The notes: generated by a model from the letters alone, not told the origin. DNA of 64,000 bases from JANPCX01 sp031431125 (GCA_031431125.1 JANPCX010000078.1:23208-87207); one strand, 5' to 3'; positions 23,184 to 31,832 are shown, counted from the first letter of the stretch. Made by a program: numbers and translations.

Positions 23184-23324
23184 ATGGCCTTGCGCATCGC
23201 CCAGATGTCGGCCCTGGACGCGATTTCTTACATCACAGACGACTCAAGCGACTCGGTCCAGCTGTGTATTGCGAAGGAGCCCCTGCTCGTGTCCACTGGG
23301 AACAGAACAACGGAGAACTTTTGA
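23184..23324 (+). CDS. Possible 46-residue ORF coupled to the cupin gene
   Basis: An ATG at 23184 opens a frame (MALRIAQMSALDAISYITDD...) that ends at the TGA 23322-23324, whose A is also the first base of the downstream ATG (TGATG). This arrangement is typical of translational coupling, and the third codon positions in the first half are GC-rich. There is no clear ribosome site and no recognised family, so it may be chance. It lies in the divergent gap between egtB and the cupin gene. Confidence 0.3.
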   Translation: MALRIAQMSALDAISYITDDSSDSVQLCIAKEPLLVSTGNRTTENF

Positions 23325-23653
23325 TGCAACTGAACCACATCCCCTTTGGCACCACCGATTGGGCTTTGATCGAAACAACAGAGCACCTTGGCGAGCGCGG
23401 GCTGGCCACTTGGCGCACCCAGCACTTCAACGACATTCGGGTGCGCATGGTGGAGTACACCCCCGGTTACTTGGCCGACCACTGGTGCGTCAAAGGCCAT
23501 GTGCTGCTGTGTCTGGCAGGCGAGCTGCACACCGAGTTGGCCGATGGCCGCCACTTCGTCTTGAAGCCTGGCATGAGCTACCAGGTGGCCGACAACGCAG
23601 AACCCCACCGCTCATCCACCGAGGTGGGTGCCACGCTCTTTATCGTCGACTGA
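23324..23653 (+). CDS. DHCW-motif cupin-fold protein
   Basis: A 109-residue protein with GGAG eight bases before its ATG. The sequence carries the family's DHWCVKGHVLLCLAGELHTE (a variant of the DHCW motif) and KPGMSYQVADN, the conserved cupin strand and metal-site turns. Function unknown; the small single cupin barrel likely binds a metal and a small ligand. It is divergent from egtB and its 3' end overlaps the convergent coiled-coil gene by 14 bases. Confidence 0.85.
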   Translation: MQLNHIPFGTTDWALIETTEHLGERGLATWRTQHFNDIRVRMVEYTPGYLADHWCVKGHVLLCLAGELHTELADGRHFVLKPGMSYQVADNAEPHRSSTEVGATLFIVD

Positions 23654-23972
23654 CCATGGCTGCAGGCGTAGCGGTCTTTCGTTCCGTCGTGTCTGGACGA
23701 CGCATGGACAGCGCCGTGTCGCGGGCGATCACGGCGGCGCGCAGTTGCACGCACTGGGCTTGCAGGGTCTGGATGACACGCGCATGTTGCGCCAATTGCT
23801 GGGTAACGCGGCGTTGCACCTCGCCGAGTTGACGCGCCAGCATGGCGTTTTCTTGGATCAATAGAGCGTGCCGCTGCGCGTCCATGGATTGATGGTCTGG
23901 CAACTGCGCCGAGCGGCTTTGTGCGATTCGCATGGACAACGATCGACTGAGTTCGGTTGGGTAGGCATGCAT
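23640..23972 (-). CDS. Small coiled-coil protein
   Basis: A 110-residue protein, MHAYPTELSRSLSMR at the start. Residues ~30-90 are a long amphipathic helix rich in Q, R, A and L (LARQLGEVQRRVTQQLAQ, VIQTLQAQCVQLRAAVIA), as in a coiled coil. No membrane segment or motif is seen. It lies 39 bases downstream of hemP on the same strand, so it may be the last gene of the iron-linked operon. I do not recognise the family. Confidence 0.6.
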   Translation of the reverse strand: MHAYPTELSRSLSMRIAQSRSAQLPDHQSMDAQRHALLIQENAMLARQLGEVQRRVTQQLAQHARVIQTLQAQCVQLRAAVIARDTALSMRRPDTTERKTATPAAMVSRR

Positions 23973-24011
23973 CGTCGTCTCCCGTTTTTTGACAATGGTG
24001 CTGGCAACAAA

Positions 24012-24236
24012 CTATTTCGTCATGATGAGTTTGCCCAGCAACGTTTTGCGCAAGCGGTAGCGGCTGTCGCCATGTTCGATTTCAATTTCGTTGGCGGCGC
24101 CGAACAGGTCCACGCTGCGCACGCAAGGAATCGGCGTGCGCGACCGCGGGTGGGTGCTGGCACCTTGCAACAAGGCCGTATCGGGCGATGATGTGGCGGG
24201 TTTGGGGATTCGATCAGCTTCTGTGCTGGTGGTCAT
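24012..24236 (-). CDS. hemP: Hemin uptake protein HemP
   Basis: A 74-residue protein. The C-terminus contains the HemP signature VRSVDLFGAANEIEIEHGDS and RYRLRKTLLGKLIMTK. HemP/HmuP is a small cytosolic protein needed for heme uptake gene expression in several proteobacteria. It overlaps bfd by four bases (ATGA). The heme receptor and hmuSTUV genes are transcribed divergently from the head of this operon, which fits one iron/heme regulon. Confidence 0.9.
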   Translation of the reverse strand: MTTSTEADRIPKPATSSPDTALLQGASTHPRSRTPIPCVRSVDLFGAANEIEIEHGDSRYRLRKTLLGKLIMTK

Positions 24237-24484
24237 GCGGCCTCCTGTGCCGTGGTTTGGGTTGACTGCAAGCGGGCGGCACAGGCCATCGACCCGTGGC
24301 TCGCGCAGGCATTCGAGCAAGCGACGACCTGGGCCTCGAACAGCTGCTGCGCACAACCCTGACAGGCTCCGCAAGCGGTGGCCACACGCAGCTCGTCTTG
24401 CAGGTCGTCAAAGCTGCGGCAACCTTCGTGCACCACGCGGTGGATGTCGCGGTCAGAAACGCGGTGGCAAATGCAAACGATCAT
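24233..24484 (-). CDS. bfd: Bacterioferritin-associated ferredoxin (2Fe-2S)
   Basis: An 83-residue protein with the BFD cysteines: C4 and C6 in VCICHRVSD, and C38 and C41 in ATACGACQGC. A C-terminal extension contains further cysteines (VVACSNACAS). BFD gives electrons to bacterioferritin to release stored iron; a bacterioferritin gene is present 8 kb away at 32718-33185. Its start overlaps the stop of the PEP-CTERM gene (ATGA at 24481-24484), and its end overlaps hemP, so all three are translationally coupled. Confidence 0.9.
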   Translation of the reverse strand: MIVCICHRVSDRDIHRVVHEGCRSFDDLQDELRVATACGACQGCAQQLFEAQVVACSNACASHGSMACAARLQSTQTTAQEAA

Positions 24485-25713
24485 GGCTGACTGCCTCCCA
24501 AAGAACGTCGGCGCGAAACCGCCAGCCCCAAGCCCGCCAAAGCCATCAACGCCAGCGAACCCGGCTCCGGCACGTTGGACACGGCCAAGTAGCCGAACAA
24601 ACCAGCCGTTTCGTCTTGCGGCCCAGCAGCGAAGTAAAGGCTGTCAGCCGCCCCCAAGCTCGCGCCGTTGCCAAACTGCAAACCCCACAGGCCTTCAATG
24701 CTGATGGGCTGGCCGTCGCCGCCGCGCAGATTGTCGACAAAGGCGTAGGTGCTGGGATCGAATGCCGACACCGTGCCGTCGCCAAAATTGCCCACCAACA
24801 GGTGGTTAGAAAACTCACCAAAGTTGCTCGGCGCGATCGCCACACCCCAAGGTGCGTTCAAGCCGCGACCCGCGTTGGTGGCGTCACCCCAAGTGCGCAC
24901 CAAACGGCCGTCGGTGAGGAACTCGGCCACGCGGCCCTGGCCTTCTCCTGCAGCCTCCTCGCCTTCGCTGTCCCACAGCGCATAGGTCACCAGTACACGC
25001 GTGCCCAGCACTTGCACATTGAAGGGCTGGTAGCCCTGGCCGAAGGGGTTGGCAAAACCGGCGCTGGCAGTGATGTCGTTGAACAGGCCGTCGTACACCA
25101 ACATGCCGGGGTTGGCGCCGAAGTTGGCCGCGTAGAGCCGCCCACCCTGCCCATCCACACCCACGCCGAAGTACTGAACGCCATCGGCCGAGCGGTCGAT
25201 GACGCTGAGCGCTTGGGCGGGCCAAGTAAAACTGCCGTCGGTGTTTCTTCTTTCAGTCCACGCAGAAATAACGCCGTTGTCGGTGCCAAAAATGAATTTG
25301 GCGGGGGTGTTCACGATGTCACCTTGGCTGATTCGAAAGCCCGTGCCACTGTTGAATGCAACGCCGGTCGGTGTGCCCTGTGTGGTGGCGGGGCCAGGCA
25401 CTGTAACGACGGCCAGTGCGTCCTGCTGCAGCGGCACGCCGTTCACGTCGCCCACCCACTGGCTGGAGGTGCCCGAGCCATTGGCCGTGATCCAGAAGTG
25501 GCCGCCCAAGCCGGCGGGGCGAATCGCAATGCCCCAGGCATTGGTGAGGGTGGGGTCGACGGCGGCCGCACCAAAACTCGCATCGGTGGCAATCAGGTTG
25601 TTCTGGGTGTAGGGCGTCGCTTTTGCAACCAGAGGCAAACAACACAAGCCCACAAGGGCAGACACGGCCAGGGCCTGGGCGGAAGTGAAGCGGATGTTCG
25701 AATGCGTTTTCAT
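24481..25713 (-). CDS. TIGR03118-type protein with PEP-CTERM sorting signal
   Basis: A 410-residue protein. Signal peptide of about 32 residues (VSALVGLCCLPLVAKA-T). The body resembles the TIGR03118 beta-propeller family: LIATDASFGAAAVDPTLTNAWG near the mature start, and later APWGVAIAPSNFG and GLWGLQFGNG. The C-terminus ends VPEPGSLALMALAGLGLAVS plus RRRSLGGSQP, a clear PEP-CTERM tripartite signal processed by exosortase. Unusually it is the first gene of an operon with bfd and hemP and overlaps bfd by ATGA. A Fur-like box is upstream, so this exported protein is probably iron-repressed. Confidence 0.87.
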   Translation of the reverse strand: MKTHSNIRFTSAQALAVSALVGLCCLPLVAKATPYTQNNLIATDASFGAAAVDPTLTNAWGIAIRPAGLGGHFWITANGSGTSSQWVGDVNGVPLQQDALAVVTVPGPATTQGTPTGVAFNSGTGFRISQGDIVNTPAKFIFGTDNGVISAWTERRNTDGSFTWPAQALSVIDRSADGVQYFGVGVDGQGGRLYAANFGANPGMLVYDGLFNDITASAGFANPFGQGYQPFNVQVLGTRVLVTYALWDSEGEEAAGEGQGRVAEFLTDGRLVRTWGDATNAGRGLNAPWGVAIAPSNFGEFSNHLLVGNFGDGTVSAFDPSTYAFVDNLRGGDGQPISIEGLWGLQFGNGASLGAADSLYFAAGPQDETAGLFGYLAVSNVPEPGSLALMALAGLGLAVSRRRSLGGSQP

Positions 25714-25886
25714 GGTCGGTTGAATCACTGGGTGCCCACCAAGCCGCTGCGGCCATGAGGGGGCGTCAAAAGAAAGCTGCTGAACCCTTCCTTGGAACGG
25801 GGTGCAGCAGGCGCTGATGGCTGCTGTTTTGCTGAGGGATGCCACGAGGGGCGTTCCGCAAAACCGACTGGCTGATTTTTATTTTA

Positions 25887-25906
25887 AATACGAATCGTTC
25901 TCATTA
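25887..25906. promoter_or_regulatory. Fur-like box in the divergent iron/heme intergenic region
   Basis: AAATACGAATCGTTCTCATT; its reverse complement contains TGAGAAC-G-ATTCGTA, matching about 9 of 14 positions of the 7-1-7 Fur consensus. It lies between the PEP-CTERM/bfd/hemP operon (leftward) and the heme receptor operon (rightward), so one site may control both. Confidence 0.65.
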
Positions 25907-25948
25907 CAAGTCTTCCAATGAATTATGCAGATTCACCAGGAGGCGCCA

Positions 25949-26155
25949 ATGAAAAAGACCACGCTAAGCAACCCTGTCAACAACTCGGATATTGCAAATG
26001 CGACTTATTCTCATTTAAAATTGCGCGTCGCCAGCCAATCTGACTCTGAAAATTCAGCTCGCCAGCCTTCGTTTGACGCGGTACGCCAAGAAGGATGGGT
26101 GAGATGGTTGATCGTCGGAAAATTATTTGGGCGCTGCCCTGCCATGGCACGTTGA
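25949..26155 (+). CDS. Possible 68-residue leader ORF overlapping the heme receptor start
   Basis: AGGAGG at 25938-25943 lies five bases before the ATG, the strongest ribosome site of this region. The product (MKKTTLSNPVNNSDIANATY...) is polar, without signal peptide or known motif. It ends at 26153-26155, 52 bases inside the receptor gene, in another frame. A second Fur-like box falls within it. It may be a small protein, or a leader that couples translation of the receptor, whose own ribosome site is weaker. Confidence 0.4.
   Translation: MKKTTLSNPVNNSDIANATYSHLKLRVASQSDSENSARQPSFDAVRQEGWVRWLIVGKLFGRCPAMAR
25996..26016. promoter_or_regulatory. Second Fur-like box
   Basis: The reverse complement carries TGAGAAT-A-AGTCGCA, about 10 of 14 matches to the 7-1-7 Fur pattern, flanked by AAA/TTT. 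It lies about 90 bases upstream of the receptor start and inside the possible leader ORF, so a receptor-proximal promoter could sit here. Confidence 0.5.
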
Positions 26156-28359
26156 TGGCCGTCGGCTTCGCGGCCGCTGCGGTGCCAGCGCTGGCGCAAG
26201 AACGCGCCAGTGCGGCTGAGCAAGTGGCAATCAACACGCTGCCGGCGGTGGTGGTCAGTGGCTCGCGAAGCGAGCGGCGTGTCAGGGACCTGCCCGCCAG
26301 CGTTGAAGTTATTGATGCGGCGCAGCTCGAAGCCGGCCAGTCCAGCGACATCCGCGACCTGGCCAAAACGCTGCCCAACGTATCGGTTCAACGCGCACCC
26401 GCACGGTTTTCCTTGGCGGGCAACGCCACTGGCCGAGATACCAACGCCGGGTTCAACATACGCGGGCTCGAAGGCAACCGGGTGCTTTTCCTCGTCGATG
26501 GCATTCGTTTGCCGCGCAGCTATGTATTTGGCAGCAACGCCTTTGGGCGCGATACGGTAGATGTCACCTTGCTCAAACGGGTAGAGCTGATCAAGGGATC
26601 GGCCAGCGCTTTGTACGGCTCCGACGGCCTGGCGGGGTTGGTGAACTTTGTGACGCAGGAGCCAGGCGACTTTTTATCCAACAACCAATCGCTGGGTGGC
26701 AAAGCCGGCTTGGCCTACAGCGGTGACAACCAGGGCATCAAGGCCAGTGCCACCGTCGCTGGTCAAGCAACACAAAGTGTGCAGTGGTTAATCACGCTGG
26801 GCGCCGACCGCGCCAAGGCGCTGGACAACCTTGGCAGCAACGATGCCGCCAACATCGACCGCACCACCCCCAACCCACAGCGCGATCGGGGCCAAACCGC
26901 GTTGGGCAAGCTGGTGTTTCGGCCATCAGCAGAACAAAAACACAGTCTCACGCTGGAACATGTCGACAAACACTTCAACTACGAACTGCTGTCGGCCCGT
27001 GCCAAAGCGCCGCTGACCGCCACGTCCACCTTGAACGCAAATTCGTTCACCACCCAAGAGCGTGACCGCTTCACCTGGATGGGCGATTTTTCTTGGCAAA
27101 CGCCCGCGTTCGATCAACTGCAAACCGTGCTCAGCGCACAGCGCGCGCATTCCCGCGAAGTGGCGAATGAAGACCGCAACACCGCCGCCGACCGTGTGCG
27201 CGACGTGACCTACGACGAAAAAACGCTGCAACTCGGCGTTCAAGCGGGCAAAACCATTCGCATGCAAGGCGGGCTGAACGGTTGGGTGCAAAAAATCACC
27301 TACGGCGCAGAACAAGTGACTACCCGGGTGAGCAACCTCAACACCGGTGTCACGCCCCCTTTTGGCGAAACCTTTCCGTTGAAACGTTTCCCCGACACGC
27401 GTGAAAGCACGCAAGCGGTCTATGTGCAAGACGAATGGATCTCGGACGCTTGGAGCATCACGCCCGCAGTGCGTCACGACCGCTTTGACATCCAGGCGGA
27501 TCAAGCCGGGTTTGTTCCGCCCGCCGCTTCAATCAAGGGCTCGGCCACTTCACCCAAACTGGGTGCGCTGTGGCGGGTGGCACCGCAGTGGAGTGTGTTT
27601 GGCAGCTACGGAACCGGGTTTCGTGCGCCCAACGCCTCGCAGATCAATGCCTTTTTTGAGAACCTCACATCGTTCTACAAAACCGTTCCCAACCCCAACC
27701 TCAAGCCGGAAAAAAGCCGCAACATTGAACTGGGCGTGCGTGGCCAGGTGGCCGGGCTGAAGCTGGATGCAGCGGTATTCAGCGGCCGCTACCGCAACTT
27801 GATCGCCGATTCACAACAAGTCGGCGGCGCTGGTGTGGCCGGCAACCCAACCGTGTTTCAGTCGGTCAACATTGGCCAGGCCCGCATCCACGGGTTCGAG
27901 TTCAAAGGCGACTACGTCTGGACAAAGTCAGCGCAGGGTGGGTTGAGCACGCCATTTGCCTACGGTCAAACCAAGGGGGAAGACTTGCAGACAGGCCGTC
28001 CGCTCAACTCGGTCAATCCCGCCAAACTTTATGTCGGACTGCAATACGCCACCGCCGCGTGGGATCTGCGGCTGGATGTGATTCGCCACGCTGCCAAAAA
28101 AGCAGCCGATGTGAACAGCGCAGCGTCCGTCAACCCACCCAACACCCAGTTCCTCACCCCTGCGGCCACCACGCTTGACCTGGGCGGCCAATGGCGCATC
28201 CGCAAAGACGTGCGCTTGAATTTGGCGGTGAACAACCTCACCGACAAAAAGTACTGGATGTGGAGCGACGTGCGTGGCCTGGCGGCCAGCAGCACCGTCG
28301 CCGACGCTTACAGCCAACCCGGCCGGCATGTGAACGCCTCGCTGGTGGTGGACTTTTAA
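26104..28359 (+). CDS. TonB-dependent heme receptor
   Basis: A 751-residue outer-membrane protein; the start is taken at ATG 26104 with AAGG nine bases upstream (26095 is the alternative). Signal peptide ends near AVPALAQE. The TonB box/plug region reads VVVSGSRSERRVRDLPASVE and later GFNIRGLEGNRVLFLVDGIR. The heme-receptor FRAP and NPNL boxes are present: GTGFRAPNASQINAFFENL and VPNPNLKPEKSRN. The C-terminus ends VNASLVVDF. It would import heme or hemoprotein iron with TonB energy. It heads the operon with hmuSTUV. Confidence 0.93.
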   Translation: MVDRRKIIWALPCHGTLMAVGFAAAAVPALAQERASAAEQVAINTLPAVVVSGSRSERRVRDLPASVEVIDAAQLEAGQSSDIRDLAKTLPNVSVQRAPARFSLAGNATGRDTNAGFNIRGLEGNRVLFLVDGIRLPRSYVFGSNAFGRDTVDVTLLKRVELIKGSASALYGSDGLAGLVNFVTQEPGDFLSNNQSLGGKAGLAYSGDNQGIKASATVAGQATQSVQWLITLGADRAKALDNLGSNDAANIDRTTPNPQRDRGQTALGKLVFRPSAEQKHSLTLEHVDKHFNYELLSARAKAPLTATSTLNANSFTTQERDRFTWMGDFSWQTPAFDQLQTVLSAQRAHSREVANEDRNTAADRVRDVTYDEKTLQLGVQAGKTIRMQGGLNGWVQKITYGAEQVTTRVSNLNTGVTPPFGETFPLKRFPDTRESTQAVYVQDEWISDAWSITPAVRHDRFDIQADQAGFVPPAASIKGSATSPKLGALWRVAPQWSVFGSYGTGFRAPNASQINAFFENLTSFYKTVPNPNLKPEKSRNIELGVRGQVAGLKLDAAVFSGRYRNLIADSQQVGGAGVAGNPTVFQSVNIGQARIHGFEFKGDYVWTKSAQGGLSTPFAYGQTKGEDLQTGRPLNSVNPAKLYVGLQYATAAWDLRLDVIRHAAKKAADVNSAASVNPPNTQFLTPAATTLDLGGQWRIRKDVRLNLAVNNLTDKKYWMWSDVRGLAASSTVADAYSQPGRHVNASLVVDF

Positions 28360-28391
28360 AACTTGCATCAATCGCCAACACCGAGGACGCC

Positions 28392-28706
28392 ATGAACCAC
28401 CCCGCCATTGACCCCGCCGACAACATCGACTTTCCCGAAGCCGCCATCGCTGGCACCTTGGCCTTGATGACCTGCCATGTGCAGTGCGTTGACGCCCAAA
28501 GTCGCGACGAGTTAGCCCAACACGTGCTCAGCAACTTGGCCAAGCTGTCTGCGCACCCGCAGCTCTCAGTCAACTTCAAATCCATGCTGCTGGGCTTGCA
28601 CATGCGTTGGCAAATTCAACTGCAAAACCAAGCTGAACGCTCTCAGTTTGCACAGCCCCACGGCGACACCCGCGCTTGGCTGCCCACCCCCACCTGCATG
28701 CAATGA
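28392..28706 (+). CDS. Small conserved-position protein in the heme operon
   Basis: A 104-residue protein, acidic N-terminus then helices with LALMTCHVQCVDAQSRDELA and LLGLHMRWQIQ. It lies 32 bases after the receptor and just before hmuS, all on the same strand, so it is likely a genuine operon member. There is no signal peptide. I do not recognise the family; a cytosolic accessory to heme handling is a guess from location. It ends at 28706, with an ATGA that could also start hmuS. Confidence 0.6.
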   Translation: MNHPAIDPADNIDFPEAAIAGTLALMTCHVQCVDAQSRDELAQHVLSNLAKLSAHPQLSVNFKSMLLGLHMRWQIQLQNQAERSQFAQPHGDTRAWLPTPTCMQ

Positions 28707-28723
28707 CCGCACTGGAGACTCGA

Positions 28724-29851
28724 ATGAACACCACCCCACATGCCGCCGTGCGCGAGATTTTTCAGCAGGCCCGTGATGCTGGGCTGCGCGCCAAAGACGC
28801 AGCGCAATCGCGCGGTTTCAGCGAAGGCCAAGTGGTAGCCGCCCATGTGGGCAGCGACCACTTCCCGCCCAAAGCAACGCCGCTGCGCGGCCCGTGGATC
28901 GAGCTGCTGCAGGCCTTGGAGCGCTGCGGCCCCTTGATGGCACTGACGCGAAACGAAAGTACCGTACACGAAAAAACCGGCATCTATCAACGCGTGACGG
29001 GCACCGGCAACATGGGCTTGGCCTTGGGCAGTGACATTGACTTGCGCCTGTTTTTGAGCCACTGGCACGCGGGATTTGCGGTCACCGAGTTATCGGCCAA
29101 CCCGACCGAAAGTGCGAAACACAGCCTGCAGTTTTTCAACCAACAGGGCCTTGCCGTTCACAAAATTTTTCCCCGCGACGCGACCGACCTCGACGCCTGG
29201 CGGGCCGTGGCCGCCGTGTTTGCAGCGCCCGACGAGCCGGTCGCCGAGTTTGAACCCTTCACCCCAAAAATCGCCGTGCTGCCCTCACGCCCCGATGCAG
29301 CCGTCGACGGCAAAGCCTTGTGCGACGATTGGTCGCGCCTGCAAGACACCCATGATTTTTTTGGCCTGCTCAAAAAACACGGCGTCGAGCGCCAGCAAAG
29401 TTTTCGCCTCGCCGAGGGTGTTTACGCCGAACGTTTGGCAGCGCACACCACGCTGGACTTGCTGCAAGAAGCCGCGTTTGAAAACGTCCCGCTGATGTGT
29501 TTTGTGAGCAACCCAGGTTGCATCCAAATTCACTCCGGGCCCGTCAAACGCATCGAGCCGATGAACATCCGGGGCACCGCTTGGTTGAACGTGATCGACC
29601 CCGACTTCAACTTGCACTTGTGCGAAGACCACATTCACACCACCTGGGCCGTCAGTAAACCCACCGCTGATGGTGTGGTCACATCGGTCGAGTTGTTTGA
29701 CCACCACGGCGAGTTGATGGCCCAGTTTTTTGGTGTGCGCAAACCCGGGCAAGCCGAACTGCCCCAGTGGCGCGACCTGGTGGCCCACTTGGTGCGCGAT
29801 GAGGCGACCCAACGTGATGCGCCCTTTGCTGCCGCAACCCACGCCGCATGA
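28724..29851 (+). CDS. hmuS: Hemin-degrading factor / heme chaperone HmuS
   Basis: A 375-residue cytosolic protein. ATG 28724 is chosen for its GGAG at 28714-28717; an alternative ATG at 28703 overlaps the upstream stop. Two structural repeats typical of HemS/ChuS are seen: MALTRNESTVHEKTGIYQRV near residue 67 and VPLMCFVSNPGCIQIHSGPV near residue 260, with LHLCEDHIHTTWAVSKP near 305. It accepts imported heme and either stores or degrades it. Its stop overlaps hmuT by ATGA. Confidence 0.92.
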   Translation: MNTTPHAAVREIFQQARDAGLRAKDAAQSRGFSEGQVVAAHVGSDHFPPKATPLRGPWIELLQALERCGPLMALTRNESTVHEKTGIYQRVTGTGNMGLALGSDIDLRLFLSHWHAGFAVTELSANPTESAKHSLQFFNQQGLAVHKIFPRDATDLDAWRAVAAVFAAPDEPVAEFEPFTPKIAVLPSRPDAAVDGKALCDDWSRLQDTHDFFGLLKKHGVERQQSFRLAEGVYAERLAAHTTLDLLQEAAFENVPLMCFVSNPGCIQIHSGPVKRIEPMNIRGTAWLNVIDPDFNLHLCEDHIHTTWAVSKPTADGVVTSVELFDHHGELMAQFFGVRKPGQAELPQWRDLVAHLVRDEATQRDAPFAAATHAA

Positions 29852-30759
29852 GCACCTTCGCCGACAACCCGATGCCAAGCTCGTACACACGGCGCGAGTT
29901 GATGCAGGCAGGCGCAGCCGCCATACTCGCGCCCGGCTTGACGCCAACGGTTCTTGCTGCGCCGACGCGCAGGCCCCGACTGATCACACTGGGCGGAGCC
30001 CTCACGGAGATCGTTTATTTGCTTGGCGCACAAGACCAGTTGGTGGGAACTGACACCACCAGCCTCTACCCATTGGCCGCTCAGCAAACACCCAAGGTGG
30101 GCTACCTGCGACAGCTCTCGGCAGAGGGGCTGTTGTCGTTGCGGCCCGATGCGGTGATTGCCAGTGGTGAAGCGGGGCCGCCCGTGGTGCTGGATCAAAT
30201 TCGCGCAGCCGGCGTGCGCATCACCGTGATCGAGGCCAACCACAGTTGGGCTGAAGTGCAGCGCAAAGTGGCGGCCATCGGCGCGGCGGCCCAGCGAGAG
30301 CGCCAGGCCCAAGCGCTGCAGCAGCAGTTGGATGCGCAGTGGAGCGCCGCGCTGGCATCGGTGGCCCGTGCCAAAGGCGCAGCGCCACGTGTGCTCTTCA
30401 TCTTGGCGCACAGCCAAAGTCCCAGCGTTTCAGGTCAAGGCACCGCCGCCGATGCGGTGATCCGTTTGGCGGGTGGTGTGAATGCGATGCAAGGTTTCAG
30501 CAACTACCGTCCCCTCACGGCGGAAGCCATGGCCGTGGCCGCACCCGATGTGATTCTCACCAGCACCCAAGGTGTAGAAGCTCAAGGCGGCGTTGAGAAA
30601 TTTTGGTCGCACCCCGAGTTGGCCCTGACACCCGCGTTCAAACGGCGCGCGCTGGTGCACTTGGATGCCTTGCAACTCACCGGCTTCGGGCCACGTTTGC
30701 CCGACACCGTGCGCCTGCTGCACGAACGTTTTCTGCAAGCGAACGGTCGGGCCGCATGA
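29848..30759 (+). CDS. hmuT: Heme ABC transporter substrate-binding protein
   Basis: A 303-residue protein. The N-terminus has YTRRELMQAGAAAILAPG, a possible Tat signal, with cleavage near VLAAP. The body is a class III binding protein: RLITLGGALTEIVYLLGA (~45), GEAGPPVVLDQIRAAGVRIT (~107), and SGQGTAADAVIRLAGGVNA (~200). It would carry heme from the receptor to HmuUV in the periplasm. Its ends overlap hmuS and hmuU by four bases each. Confidence 0.92.
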   Translation: MSTFADNPMPSSYTRRELMQAGAAAILAPGLTPTVLAAPTRRPRLITLGGALTEIVYLLGAQDQLVGTDTTSLYPLAAQQTPKVGYLRQLSAEGLLSLRPDAVIASGEAGPPVVLDQIRAAGVRITVIEANHSWAEVQRKVAAIGAAAQRERQAQALQQQLDAQWSAALASVARAKGAAPRVLFILAHSQSPSVSGQGTAADAVIRLAGGVNAMQGFSNYRPLTAEAMAVAAPDVILTSTQGVEAQGGVEKFWSHPELALTPAFKRRALVHLDALQLTGFGPRLPDTVRLLHERFLQANGRAA

Positions 30760-31832
30760 GCAGCGTGCCGACACAGCGCGCGCAAGGTGTTGCGCAAGCG
30801 TGGCGGCTGTCACCGCGCCAGGTGTGGCTCAGCGGTGGGTTGCTGGTGTTGGGTGTGTTTCTGTGGGCCGCCACACGTGGTGCCTATGCACTGAGCGGCG
30901 GGCAGCTTTGGCACATCGTGGGTAATGGTCTTTGGGGCGGCGGAGAAGAGTCGGCCGCACAACTGGTCTTCATGAACATTCGCCTGCCGCGTTTGGTGCT
31001 GGGCTTGGCGGCGGGCGCTGGGCTCGGTTTGGCCGGTGCATTGATGCAAGGTTTGTTTCGCAACCCGCTGGCCGACCCGGGCCTCATCGGTGTCAGCAGC
31101 GGTGCAGCGCTGGCCGCTGGCATCACGATTGTGCTGGGAGCCACCTGGTTTCCAGCCCTGCCGCGCCACTTGGGCAGCGGTGCCTTGGTATTGATGGCCT
31201 TCACCGGCGGTTGGTGCGTGACCCTGCTGATTTACGGCTTGGCGCGCTCTGAAGGGGGCACGCGTATTGGCATGATGATGTTGGCCGGTGTGGCCGTGAA
31301 TGCACTGGCGGGGGCGGGGCTCGGATTTTTGAGTTTTCTAGCGTCGGACGAACAACTGCGCAGCCTGCAGTTTTGGATGTTGGGCAGCTTGGGCGGTGCG
31401 CGCTGGAGCGCGGTGGCCCTGGTGAGCGTCATCACGCTGGCCGCGCTGGCGTGGGGACTGCGCTTGGCGCGGCCACTCGACGCTTTGGCGCTGGGCGAAG
31501 CGCAGGCCAGCCTGTTGGGAGTGCCGGTAGAGCAAGTCAAGCGCCGGGCCATTGTGGTGACGGCGTTGGCGGTGGGGGCCGTCAGCGCCACCACCGGCAT
31601 CATCGGTTTTGTGGGCCTGATCGCACCGCATGTTGTTCGTTTGATCGCCGGACCAGACCACCGGGTGGTGCTGCCCGGTTCGGCGTTGTTGGGGGCCGTA
31701 TTGGTATTGCTGTCCGACGCCGTCGCGCGCACAGCGCTGCAACCCGCTGAGCTGCCACTGGGCGTGCTCACCGCTTGTGTCGGTGTGCCGTTTTTCTTGC
31801 TGCTGCTGCGGCACATGCGGCATCGGCTTTGA
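30756..31832 (+). CDS. hmuU: Heme ABC transporter permease
   Basis: A 358-residue FecCD/BtuC-type permease with about nine to ten membrane helices. Conserved features: IRLPRLVLGLAAGAGLGLAG, GLFRNPLADPGLIGVSSGAA, GFVGLIAPHVVRLIAGPDHR, and PAELPLGVLTACVGVPFFLL. It forms the channel for heme import with HmuV. ATGA overlap with hmuT (30756-30759) fixes the start. Confidence 0.94.
   Translation: MSSVPTQRAQGVAQAWRLSPRQVWLSGGLLVLGVFLWAATRGAYALSGGQLWHIVGNGLWGGGEESAAQLVFMNIRLPRLVLGLAAGAGLGLAGALMQGLFRNPLADPGLIGVSSGAALAAGITIVLGATWFPALPRHLGSGALVLMAFTGGWCVTLLIYGLARSEGGTRIGMMMLAGVAVNALAGAGLGFLSFLASDEQLRSLQFWMLGSLGGARWSAVALVSVITLAALAWGLRLARPLDALALGEAQASLLGVPVEQVKRRAIVVTALAVGAVSATTGIIGFVGLIAPHVVRLIAGPDHRVVLPGSALLGAVLVLLSDAVARTALQPAELPLGVLTACVGVPFFLLLLRHMRHRL

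Noticed and set aside
24091..25758. Long plus-strand open frame of 555 codons
   Set aside because: Antisense to the PEP-CTERM gene, bfd and hemP; its protein is low-complexity without recognisable domain.
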